Part shown: positions 1 to 5,300 of the stretch, one piece after another | How the letters are laid out: each line of letters opens with the position of its first letter | Numbering within the stretch: the first letter of the stretch is position 1 | NCBI GenBank assembly: GCA_002337005.1 | Contig: DDFD01000097.1 | Location: forward strand, 1-5,941 | Length of the DNA stretch: 5,941 nucleotides | DNA from: Flavobacteriales bacterium UBA1937 | Lineage (GTDB): Bacteria > Bacteroidota > Bacteroidia > Flavobacteriales > Weeksellaceae | Direction: 5' to 3' | Made by a program: the position numbers and the translations under genes | The notes under the pieces: generated by a model | The model's database searches: none | What the model was told of the DNA's origin: nothing | What the model saw: the letters and a program-made list of their open reading frames with translations, nothing else

Positions 1-988
1 TATCTACAGTTGATGTTCTTTTCAGTACCAGACATTTAACCTTTCTTTTTTCTATGGTAGTCTTATAATCGGCAAACCTGCTCAGGTTCTCAAGCATTAA
101 CGGATACAGAGAGTCTGCCTTAGATTGAGGTACAATATATTCGTAATTATAAAGGCTTTTATCCTCAACACGTCTTTCAGGATTTTTAAATTCTATTATT
201 TGGCGTTTTTCGTTGAAAGATTGATTTTGTTTTTGGAATATTTCATTAGCTATAGCTGAAGCAATTTCCCAAAAAGAAAAATTGGTAAATTGTCTGCCAT
301 ATACAATTTGTCCCGACCTATGAAAGCCAGAGCCAAAGCCCATTCCTCGGATTCTTCCTTTGGCAAAAAGAGAATAGCTAATCATAGACAAATCTTTCTC
401 ATTATCAAAATTTTCCGAAAGCATCAAAGGTCTATCTCTGCTCATTTGTACTACCGTTTGAAGGGAAGAATTTTCTCCTCCTAATACTTCCTGTATAGTC
501 TTTTCTGTAACCTGTGCGCCATCTGTGGTATTGAACAGTTTTCCGTCCTTTATCCAGATGATATAAGGAACTCCTTTGTGTGGAAAGAGCTGATGAAACA
601 TTTTGTCGCCTGCTACCGAAACGGTTTTATCGTAACGCTTCCCATTGGTGGAAGCAAAGAATTTTTCTAAAACCAAGCGGTCTTGGTTGCTCACGGCAAG
701 GATTTTTATTTTATCCCCAAATTGTTTATGAAGTTCCTCCATTTTAGGGAAGTTGAGTAAACAACTGCTGCACCAGGTATTCCAGAAGTCCAGAAGGATC
801 AATTTATCTTTATCCTGATTGAGGGTAATGGTTTTCTGGGGATGGTTGACCAATTGTAAAGGTGTTGACCAAACATTTTCTGGGAGAGGTTCTCCTATTT
901 TTAGGGATTTGTTCTGGGCAAAGCTGGTAGTAGCTTCCACAAGAATAAAAACAAGGGACATAAATCCCCTGCAAAAAATATTTTTCAT
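1..988 (-). CDS. TlpA-like secreted thioredoxin-fold protein with C-terminal extension (partial, 3' end outside window)
   Basis: An open frame runs from ATG at 988-986 to the left edge, giving 329 residues without a stop. Residues 1-24 form a signal peptide (MKNIFCRGFM, a hydrophobic stretch, then SFA before QN), so the protein is exported. Residues about 31-170 are a TlpA/redoxin domain: LLDFWNTWCSSC with the active-site pair C73-S-S-C76, and GVPYIIW supplying the cis-proline P141. Such domains exchange thiols and disulfides in the periplasm. Residues about 175-329 lie beyond the thioredoxin fold. The segment PLMLENLSRFADYKTTIEKR followed by KVKCLVLKR resembles the DUF3738/TIGR03435 pattern (a leucine-rich helix, then a strand with a conserved 'R-x-V-x-x-x-V-L' feel), a weak family call. 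No Shine-Dalgarno is visible; the leader is A/T rich, as usual in Bacteroidota. G+C looks higher than in the chr genes. The substrate is unknown. Confidence is high for the thioredoxin domain and low for the C-terminal family. Confidence 0.88.
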   Translation of the reverse strand, partial: MKNIFCRGFMSLVFILVEATTSFAQNKSLKIGEPLPENVWSTPLQLVNHPQKTITLNQDKDKLILLDFWNTWCSSCLLNFPKMEELHKQFGDKIKILAVSNQDRLVLEKFFASTNGKRYDKTVSVAGDKMFHQLFPHKGVPYIIWIKDGKLFNTTDGAQVTEKTIQEVLGGENSSLQTVVQMSRDRPLMLSENFDNEKDLSMISYSLFAKGRIRGMGFGSGFHRSGQIVYGRQFTNFSFWEIASAIANEIFQKQNQSFNEKRQIIEFKNPERRVEDKSLYNYEYIVPQSKADSLYPLMLENLSRFADYKTTIEKRKVKCLVLKRTSTVD

Positions 989-1018
989 ATTTTTGTTATG
1001 GTTTAATTCGTTAAACTT

Positions 1019-1076
1019 GGCTCTTTTCTGCGTTACGTAAATTCCACTCTACCATATTGCAGAAAGGGCTTTTTTT
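1019..1076 (+). terminator. Terminator-like hairpin and T-run, no matching gene
   Basis: Arm 1022-1031 (TCTTTTCTGC) pairs with 1059-1068 (GCAGAAAGGG) over ten base pairs, two of them G-U. The loop is 27 nt and seven T follow at 1070-1076. Read on the plus strand this resembles an intrinsic terminator, but no plus-strand gene ends here. It could stop antisense transcription into the thioredoxin gene. On the minus strand it would be a hairpin in that gene's leader, about 30-80 nt before the ATG. The long loop makes a working terminator uncertain. Confidence 0.3.
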
Positions 1077-1235
1077 ATTAATTCTTGATAGTTTGATATT
1101 TTTTACTGTCTGTTTCTTAGGGGTAAGGTTTTTTTAATGACTGTAAAGGAGGAAGCTTTGCTGATAGCCTTAACTTCCTGCCCATACAAGCCGAAAAATT
1201 AATATGAATGAATGTTTTTTCTCGTGTAAGCTGTA

Positions 1236-1301
1236 AAGCCGCAATAAGTTGTACACCTTATTGTATCCTGCGTTTGATACTGTATTTTTGAAAAGCGGCT
1301 T
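1236..1301. ncRNA. Candidate branched RNA fold (strand undetermined)
   Basis: An outer stem AAGCCGC (1236-1242) pairs with GCGGCTT (1295-1301). Nested inside are hairpin CAATAAG (1242-1248)/CTTATTG (1257-1263) with an 8-nt loop and hairpin GTATC (1263-1267)/GATAC (1276-1280), also with an 8-nt loop. The stems share one base at each junction, so not all pairs can form at once, but most can. No known RNA family is recognised. On the minus strand this would lie in the long leader of the thioredoxin gene. Confidence 0.25.
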
Positions 1302-1360
1302 AGAAAAATGTAGAGAAAGCGGACAACATTGGAAACAAAACGGCATGGGAAACTCTACAT

Positions 1361-1478
1361 ATCCGATCTGGGGTACTGGTATACCTTACGTACAGATAAG
1401 AGAGAAACCCACGCCTAGGTCGTGAGCTTCCTGCCTATACTCTCGTACGTTAAAAATTACCAGTTTTCAGATCGAGAT
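1361..1478. repeat. Long interrupted inverted repeat, 118 bp (candidate structured RNA or folded DNA site)
   Basis: Several arms stack symmetrically. 1361-1370 (ATCCGATCTG) pairs with 1468-1478 (CAGATCG, one bulged A, GAT). 1375-1381 (ACTGGTA) pairs with 1458-1464 (TACCAGT). 1388-1393 (ACGTAC) pairs with 1445-1450 (GTACGT). 1400-1404 (GAGAG) pairs with 1440-1444 (CTCTC). Internal loops of 3-7 nt separate the stems, and a small CACG/CGTG hairpin (1410-1413/1421-1424) sits in the apical part. The nesting of at least 25 paired bases in one register is unlikely to be chance. Whether it acts as RNA (a leader or sRNA), as a recombination or transfer site, or is a miniature element cannot be decided here; no target duplication is evident at its ends. 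Confidence 0.5.
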
Positions 1479-1518
1479 TCTAAGCAATAGCTTCTAATAT
1501 TCTTTGAAGTATCGCAAA

Positions 1519-1538
1519 ATTACATCATTAGATGTAAT
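1519..1538. promoter_or_regulatory. 20-bp inverted repeat, possible operator
   Basis: ATTACATC (1519-1526) and GATGTAAT (1531-1538) form perfect 8-bp arms around the 4-bp spacer ATTA. It lies just downstream (minus-strand sense) of a TATATTTG promoter element, at about the expected transcription start, a usual place for a repressor site. The binding protein is unknown; the XRE protein encoded at 1620 is one candidate. Confidence 0.35.
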
Positions 1539-1545
1539 GTTTTTA

Positions 1546-1553
1546 CAAATATA
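1546..1553 (-). promoter_or_regulatory. Bacteroidota-type -7 element (TATATTTG), leftward
   Basis: The minus strand reads TATATTTG, a full match to the Bacteroidota -7 consensus TAnnTTTG. No TTTG -33 partner is seen at the usual spacing; the expected place overlaps the 18-bp palindrome at 1569-1586. If used, transcription would start near 1538 and run left through the structured region into the thioredoxin gene with a leader of about 550 nt. No better -7 match was seen closer to that gene. Confidence 0.3.
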
Positions 1554-1568
1554 ACAAAATTTTTAAAA

Positions 1569-1586
1569 TATGTACTATAGTACATA
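1569..1586. promoter_or_regulatory. 18-bp perfect palindrome, probable XRE operator
   Basis: TATGTACTATAGTACATA is its own reverse complement over all 18 bases and ends 33 bp before the ATG of the XRE gene. Its TATA centre and the AT-rich flanks also suit a promoter core. Small XRE repressors commonly bind palindromes in their own promoter, so autorepression is the simplest reading. The site also overlaps the upstream part of the proposed leftward promoter, so one protein could control both directions. This is inference from position and symmetry. Confidence 0.5.
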
Positions 1587-1619
1587 ATATTTTTTAATGT
1601 TTTTCAGTCACTTTGAATC

Positions 1620-1910
1620 ATGAATGAATCATTAGACGAAATAGAAAGATACGTTATAAAACGTGTCAAAGAAATACGCGAATCAAAAGGAGTTACCCAA
1701 GAGGAACTTTCTCTTTCTATTGGAAAGAATATTGGTTTTATTTCACAGATAGAAGCTCCTTCAAAAAAAGCAAAATATAATTTAATTCATTTAAACATAA
1801 TTGCGATAGCGCTAGGATGCTCTATAAAAGATTTCATACCCGATAAACCGATTCCTGAGAAGAAATATGATATTAAAGAAATTAAATCTAAAAAATCTAA
1901 TATTTTTTAG
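1620..1910 (+). CDS. XRE-family helix-turn-helix regulator, 96 aa
   Basis: This single-domain DNA-binding protein is probably a repressor. Residues about 13-71 form the HTH_3/Cro-CI fold: VKEIRESKGVTQEELSLSIG, where VTQEELSLSIG is helix 2, then the recognition helix around IGFISQIEA, then LNIIAIALGCSIKDFIP as the closing helices. A basic tail follows (KEIKSKKSNIF), and there is no dimerisation or protease domain. The ATG at 1620 is preferred because residues before the domain are few and the upstream DNA is AT-rich with no in-frame extension of coding character. No Shine-Dalgarno is seen. The 18-bp palindrome 33 bp upstream suggests autoregulation. No toxin partner follows: the next 790 bp are non-coding or decayed. 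Such small regulators are common on integrative elements, but its target here is not known. Confidence 0.85.
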   Translation: MNESLDEIERYVIKRVKEIRESKGVTQEELSLSIGKNIGFISQIEAPSKKAKYNLIHLNIIAIALGCSIKDFIPDKPIPEKKYDIKEIKSKKSNIF

Positions 1911-2316
1911 GAGCTTACAAAAAAAACATCATCTCGTGTTATGAAATACCAGTTTTAGGGGCGAGAATATTGAAATCAATATTTATAAGATTGTGTTTAA
2001 GTAAGTAACTTACACTAAGAAATAGATTAACTTTTTTTAATAATACTAATTCTAGAGTATAAGGATTTTGTCATAATAAATACAACAACTCCAATTTTCA
2101 TCAAACAAGATATGAAACTAGAAAAAAAAGAATTCGAATATCTTGATATATTTTAAAAATATAAAGAGAAGACATTTAATCATAAGAAAGCACTAAAATT
2201 AATGTCCAATCAATCTTCAATGTAGCATAAGGAAGTATAAATTATATCACAATTTGCAAGTTCACTATTAATTACAATGTAATGTAATGTAATGTAACAT
2301 AACAACCAAGCATAAT
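1911..2316. other. AT-rich gap with short repeats, no intact gene
   Basis: No convincing gene is visible. Noted are an inverted repeat AATATTG/CAATATT at 1966-1983 (4-nt spacer, no T-run, so a poor terminator for the XRE gene), GTAAGT-A-ACTTAC at 2001-2013, and four tandem AATGT units at 2276-2295. A 38-codon reading frame at 2112-2225 starts with ATG and is broken by one in-frame TAA at 2154-2156. It could be the ruin of a small gene or chance. Base composition is more extreme than in the chr genes. Confidence 0.5.
2276..2295. repeat. Tandem pentanucleotide (AATGT)x4
   Basis: Four perfect AATGT units lie head to tail, preceded by ATTAC and followed by AACAT. It lies just past the 3' end of the AraC remnant. 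Simple repeats like this can expand and contract by slippage, but no promoter or frame is seen that would make the number of copies matter. Confidence 0.7.
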
Positions 2317-2468
2317 TTAGTTTAAATTTCTGTATTCACTAGGAGAAATACCTGTTTTTTGTTTGAAAAGTCGGGTAAAATGTTTAAAAATAGTAAAAAG
2401 TTATTTCCGAAATTTTTCCAATATTTGTTAATAAAAGTCACTCTATCTAATATATTTTTGTAAACAAA
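2317..2468 (-). pseudogene. Decayed AraC-family regulator, C-terminal remnant
   Basis: Read leftwards, the last part before stop TAA (2319-2317) gives HFTRLFKQKTGISPSEYRN, a textbook end of an AraC/XylS HTH domain (F-x-R-x-F-K-x-x-x-G-x-x-P-x-x-Y-R). Just upstream this frame hits a stop (2403-2401), but a neighbouring frame reads LLLTNIGKISEITFYYF, matching the usual 'LL..T..SIGEIA...GF' helix. A third frame further up reads FVYKNILDRV, matching 'F..Y.N..R'. So at least two frameshifts and a lost 'GFSDQS' turn separate the parts. The N-terminal domain is gone. It resembles but is not a copy of the AraC half of the intact ChrB-AraC protein, whose equivalent reads HFTRIFKKQTGENPSQYRK. The last segment is certain; the upstream limit is approximate. 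Confidence 0.72.
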
Positions 2469-2528
2469 TAGACAAAAACACTTCCTTCAAAAATATCTTA
2501 ACTTAATTAAAGGTTTTATTTACCAACT

Positions 2529-2610
2529 ATATTATTTGATTCCTTACTTACATTTTTTGCATAAATATATCTGTCGTATATATTATACTATCAAATAATA
2601 TGCATACGAC
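2529..2610. repeat. Two interleaved inverted repeats
   Basis: ATATTATTTGAT (2529-2540) and ATCAAATAATAT (2590-2601) are perfect 12-bp arms 49 bp apart. GTCGTAT (2573-2579) and ATACGAC (2604-2610) are perfect 7-bp arms 24 bp apart. The two pairs overlap in a pseudoknot-like order, so they cannot simply nest. The region lies in the non-coding stretch beyond chrA. No function is assigned. Confidence 0.45.
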
Positions 2611-2647
2611 CTTGTAAACATCATTTATCTTATTTAAAGCTTTCATA

Positions 2648-2697
2648 AATAACAATGCAAAAAGAGTTTTTATGTAGCATTATGTTATTTTTTTTTT
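2648..2697. terminator. Terminator-like hairpin at the 3' end of chrA
   Basis: AATAACA (2648-2654) pairs with TGTTATT (2683-2689) and ATGC (2655-2658) with GCAT (2677-2680), with a 2-nt bulge (TA, 2681-2682). T runs unbroken from 2688 to 2697. On the plus strand this is a normal intrinsic terminator shape. On the minus strand it begins a few bases after the chrA stop codon and is preceded by an A-tract, but the following U-stretch (TTATTTAT) is weak. It may act in both directions; the placement right after chrA favours a role in ending the chr transcript. Confidence 0.5.
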
Positions 2698-2701
2698 GAT
2701 G

Positions 2702-3868
2702 CTATACCAATTCTTTTATTATGATTCCTAATATTGCAGCAATAAGAATCACATATGGCTCTTGGATTTTCTTAATGTAAAGTAAACTTAAAATAGAAAA
2801 AACTGAAATTAACAAAGTTGGAATATCTTTAATGCTCCTTAATGCTATTACAATTACAGCACCAGCCAGAGCCCCAATGACAGCCGCTGTAATACCCTCT
2901 ACAAATGCCTTTATAGATTGATTTTTACTTATTTTTTTAAAGAAAGGCGCAGGAATAATGGTGAAAAAATAGCAAGGAAGAAACGTCGCCAATGCTGCGA
3001 CAGAAGCTCCAGGAAAACCAGCTATCAAATAGCCGATAAATCCTACGGTAATTACAACTGGGCCGGGTGTAACCATAGCTACTGCTACAGCATCTACAAA
3101 TTGATTTTCCGTAAGCCATCGATTTTCAGCGACTACTCCAGAATGTAAAAATGGAACTATAGCCAGCCCACTACCAAAAACAAAAGCGCCTGCTTTCAGA
3201 AAAAAAAGGGCAATTTTTATCAATATAGGATTATCCCAATCACCAAGTCCCATTTGTAATAACATTACTGAATTTGCTCCTTTTCTGAATGATATTTTTG
3301 GTGGTGATTTGAACAACATATATAAAATACCAGCAGAAATAAATAGAAATATATTTTCATTTTCAGTAACATATGTTAAAACCATAGCAGTTGTAAAAAA
3401 TATCCAAAGCATCCATTTTTCCTTGAAAGACTGTAAAGAAATAGCACCAATTGACTTTATTGTTAACTTATAAGTACTTATAAAAATAATACCTACTACA
3501 GCTGCACCTACCCCATAAAAAATTGATTGCATTAACGGTAGGCCGCCATATAATTTATATGCAATTCCCAATAAAACTACCATAACAAAAGAAGGAAGAA
3601 CAAATGCTAAACCAACCAATGTCGCTCCAACAACTTTATAATGTACAAAACCTATATAAATACCTAATTGTGCAGCCAATGGACCAGGAGCTAATTGAGC
3701 TAATGCAAGCCCCTCTTTATATTCTTCCTCGGAAATCCATTTACGTCTTTCCACCAAATCTCTATGCATATAACCAACTAATGCAACAGGACCACCAAAA
3801 CCTATTGTACCTAACTTTAAGAAATAGACTATAAGCTGTCGAAGTGTATATGGAGTAAGCTCATTCAT
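2702..3868 (-). CDS. chrA: Chromate transporter ChrA, long (two-domain) CHR family, 388 aa
   Basis: This inner-membrane transporter exports chromate from the cytoplasm and so gives chromate resistance. Its 388 residues have the length and internal repeat of the long-chain CHR family. The first CHR half carries F-L-K-L-G-x-x-G-F-G-G-P (16-27), RRKWISEEEY (41-50) and the LAPGP signature (59-63). The second half repeats the pattern with FFLKAGAFVFGSGLAIVPFL (222-241), RWLTENQFVDA (250-260) and VTPGP (266-270). Long hydrophobic segments cover most of the chain. A polar linker with the soluble stretch KSPPKISFRKG (187-197) joins the halves. ATG at 3868-3866 starts the family-typical N-terminus; there is no Shine-Dalgarno. 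It is the last gene of the operon, 9 bp after the stop of the secreted-protein gene, and a hairpin follows its stop codon. Sulfate can be an alternative ligand for CHR proteins, but the ChrB-type neighbour argues for chromate. Confidence 0.95.
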   Translation of the reverse strand: MNELTPYTLRQLIVYFLKLGTIGFGGPVALVGYMHRDLVERRKWISEEEYKEGLALAQLAPGPLAAQLGIYIGFVHYKVVGATLVGLAFVLPSFVMVVLLGIAYKLYGGLPLMQSIFYGVGAAVVGIIFISTYKLTIKSIGAISLQSFKEKWMLWIFFTTAMVLTYVTENENIFLFISAGILYMLFKSPPKISFRKGANSVMLLQMGLGDWDNPILIKIALFFLKAGAFVFGSGLAIVPFLHSGVVAENRWLTENQFVDAVAVAMVTPGPVVITVGFIGYLIAGFPGASVAALATFLPCYFFTIIPAPFFKKISKNQSIKAFVEGITAAVIGALAGAVIVIALRSIKDIPTLLISVFSILSLLYIKKIQEPYVILIAAILGIIIKELV

Positions 3869-3877
3869 AAGTAATAT

Positions 3878-4396
3878 TTAAAAGGAGAGTCCAATTTGAA
3901 ATCCTGCTGTAAAAGATGTAGGTAAATCATTTCCAAATCTTATTGGTAACGGAGTAGCTATATATAATGCGGAATTTTTATTTTTCTTTACAACTTTACT
4001 AAATACTGGTGTTATACCATATCTACCAGAAGTTTCAAAAGCTACTCTACCTGCAAATACAAACCCATCTCCAAGCGCTACTAACACACCAGGATGTATA
4101 AGCAGATTATTCACTTTACTCGTGCCATTCTCTGCTCTTATACCAGGAGCTAATTCAATTGAAAATCCAATCCTTGAAGATTTCCAAATATTGATTCCTA
4201 CAGGAAAGACAACCTGATAATATCCATCAAAATTCGTAGTAGTATGATCTTTGTTTATGGTAACAATAGGGTGCATTACACTGACATATCCTGTGATTTT
4301 GGGATAAGTTGTTTCTGATTGAGAAAAAACCATAAGAGATACAAGCAAAAATGCAATTGTAAATATTTTCTTTAAGTTTTTTAGTAATTGTTTCAT
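3878..4396 (-). CDS. Small secreted beta-rich protein of the chr operon, probable outer-membrane barrel, 172 aa
   Basis: No family is recognised with certainty. Residues 1-25 are a clear signal peptide (MKQLLKNLKKIF, a hydrophobic IAFLLVSLMV core, then FSQS), so it leaves the cytoplasm. The rest has alternating polar and hydrophobic stretches typical of beta-strands (GYYQVVFPVGINIW, IGFSIELAPGIR, GVLVALGDGFVFAGRVAFE, SFTAGFQIGLSF). It ends in phenylalanine, the usual last residue of outer-membrane barrels. At about 150 mature residues it would make a small barrel of six to eight strands. It lies between the ChrB-AraC regulator (40 bp away) and chrA (9 bp away) on the same strand, so it is almost surely co-transcribed. 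A part in chromate passage or envelope stress is possible but is only inference from position. Confidence 0.82.
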   Translation of the reverse strand: MKQLLKNLKKIFTIAFLLVSLMVFSQSETTYPKITGYVSVMHPIVTINKDHTTTNFDGYYQVVFPVGINIWKSSRIGFSIELAPGIRAENGTSKVNNLLIHPGVLVALGDGFVFAGRVAFETSGRYGITPVFSKVVKKNKNSALYIATPLPIRFGNDLPTSFTAGFQIGLSF

Positions 4397-4436
4397 ACCG
4401 CAAACTTAAAAAGTCCTTTTATTCCTAAATAGAATC

Positions 4437-4474
4437 CTATTTACCTTTTTGAATGCTATTTACCTTTTTTAATT
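4437..4474. repeat. 19-bp imperfect tandem duplication at the regulator's 3' end
   Basis: CTATTTACCTTTTTGAATG (4437-4455) is followed at once by a copy (4456-4474) that matches at 17 of 19 positions, with the first 14 identical. Because 19 is not a multiple of three, the two copies are read in different frames (KKVN, then KGK and the stop). The duplication therefore fixes where the regulator ends. Confidence 0.75.
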
Positions 4475-5300
4475 TTTTTCGATATTGTGATGGATTTTCT
4501 CCTGTTTGTTTTTTAAAAATCCTTGTAAAATGGCTTTGGTCAGAAAAACCCGTTAGGTAAGCTATTTCAGTAAGTGAATATTGAGTGTCCTTCATTAGCT
4601 CCATTGCTTTTTCTATACGTTTTTTCCGTACGTAATCCCCAAAATTTTGTTCGTCAAAATATTTTGAAAACTCTCGTGATAAGTATGAGGGATTTAGTTC
4701 CAATTCTGAAGATATTTTTCTTATATCAACATTCAATTGGGCATCTAGTAAATCTTGTATTAATTCCTTCAACTCTGCTGCCCACGCTGGTGTTTTAGTA
4801 TTTTTTTTTGCTTTTAAAAATTTAAGATATACTTCGTGCAAAAGATTTTCAAATGGACTGTTTTGCAAGTGTTTTTGTTTATGTAAATACTTAGCCCAAC
4901 TGTATAAGCCATCATAAATTTTCATCCCCATTTCCAGCAATTCATTGTCATTTGTAATGTTATAAGCCAAACCTGAAGAAATAGCCAAAAGCCCTGCAGC
5001 CTCGTCTGCAATATTATAATTATCCGTATCTGCACCTCTTACGATAGGAGCTATTATAAGAATTGCAGGGTCAGTTATTTCATGTTTTTTAACAATATAA
5101 TCAAAAGTACATTCACTATTGTAATGAGTATATTCAACATCGGGAATATCAAAAGGTATAGCACTGAGCTCTTTTGCCCTAGTCAATACTTCCGAAAAAG
5201 GGACATAAATAAACTCTGCATCTTTGTCTACAAACTTTTTTATCAACCAAGGACAGGCTAATCGATCTATTTTAGGTCGTTCTCTTGTTATCCACTTCAT
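4437..5300 (-). CDS. ChrB-like domain fused to AraC-type DNA-binding domain, probable chromate-responsive regulator, 287 aa
   Basis: Residues 1-140 match the ChrB C-terminal (chromate-resistance) domain: KWITRERPKIDRLACPWLIK (2-21), FIYVPFSEV, PFDIPDVEYTH (49-59), C64, IVRGADTDN (86-94), DEAAGLLAISSGL (99-111) and GMKIYDGLYSWAK (125-137). C16, H59, C64 and the aspartates of RGADTD are candidate ligand or metal contacts. After a linker, residues about 170-275 form an AraC/XylS HTH pair: VDIRKISSELELNPSYLSRE (191-210), then YSLTEIAYLTGFSDQSHFTR (241-260) and GENPSQYR. Classical proteobacterial ChrB has its DNA-binding part ahead of this domain, so here the order is reversed and the DNA-binding family different. 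It is the first gene of the chr operon and probably controls it. The C-terminus (VNSIQKGK) is shaped by a 19-bp tandem duplication. Activator or repressor action cannot be told from sequence. Confidence 0.9.
   Translation of the reverse strand: MKWITRERPKIDRLACPWLIKKFVDKDAEFIYVPFSEVLTRAKELSAIPFDIPDVEYTHYNSECTFDYIVKKHEITDPAILIIAPIVRGADTDNYNIADEAAGLLAISSGLAYNITNDNELLEMGMKIYDGLYSWAKYLHKQKHLQNSPFENLLHEVYLKFLKAKKNTKTPAWAAELKELIQDLLDAQLNVDIRKISSELELNPSYLSREFSKYFDEQNFGDYVRKKRIEKAMELMKDTQYSLTEIAYLTGFSDQSHFTRIFKKQTGENPSQYRKKLKKVNSIQKGK

Larger units (their letters stand above)
989..1619. other. 631-nt intergenic region rich in inverted repeats
   Basis: This gap between the leftward thioredoxin gene and the rightward XRE gene holds no ORF with coding character; stops are frequent in all frames. 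It is not featureless. A hairpin lies at 1150-1179 (AGGAAG/CTTCCT), a nested fold at 1236-1301, a long interrupted hairpin at 1361-1478, a 20-bp inverted repeat at 1519-1538 and an 18-bp palindrome at 1569-1586. A 14-mer, CTTCCTGCCYATAC, occurs at 1174-1187 and 1427-1440. The part from 1140 to 1480 looks richer in G+C than the DNA after 1500, which fits a structured RNA or a site acting as folded DNA. I do not recognise it as RNase P, tmRNA, SRP RNA, a tRNA or a group II intron. Confidence 0.55.

Noticed and set aside
290..484. Plus-strand reading frame of 64 codons
   Set aside because: It lies wholly inside the thioredoxin gene on the other strand and shows no domain; it is an antisense shadow.
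819..1040. Plus-strand reading frame of 73 codons
   Set aside because: It overlaps the signal-peptide end of the thioredoxin gene in antisense and has no recognisable protein features.
1361..1478. Integron attC site or miniature transposon
   Set aside because: No GTTRRRY/RYYYAAC core pair is found at the ends, and no flanking target duplication is visible.
1150..1480. RNase P RNA, tmRNA, SRP RNA or group II intron
   Set aside because: The conserved core words of those RNAs that I know (for example the RNase P GAGGAAAGTCC core and the intron domain V triad hairpin) are absent.
2276..2295. AATGT repeat as a CRISPR or phase-variation tract
   Set aside because: There are no spacers, the unit is only five bases, and no gene or promoter is positioned to be switched by it.
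2918..3834. Several short frames on both strands within chrA
   Set aside because: They overlap a full-length, well-conserved transporter frame; their residue make-up is that of shifted membrane-protein codons.
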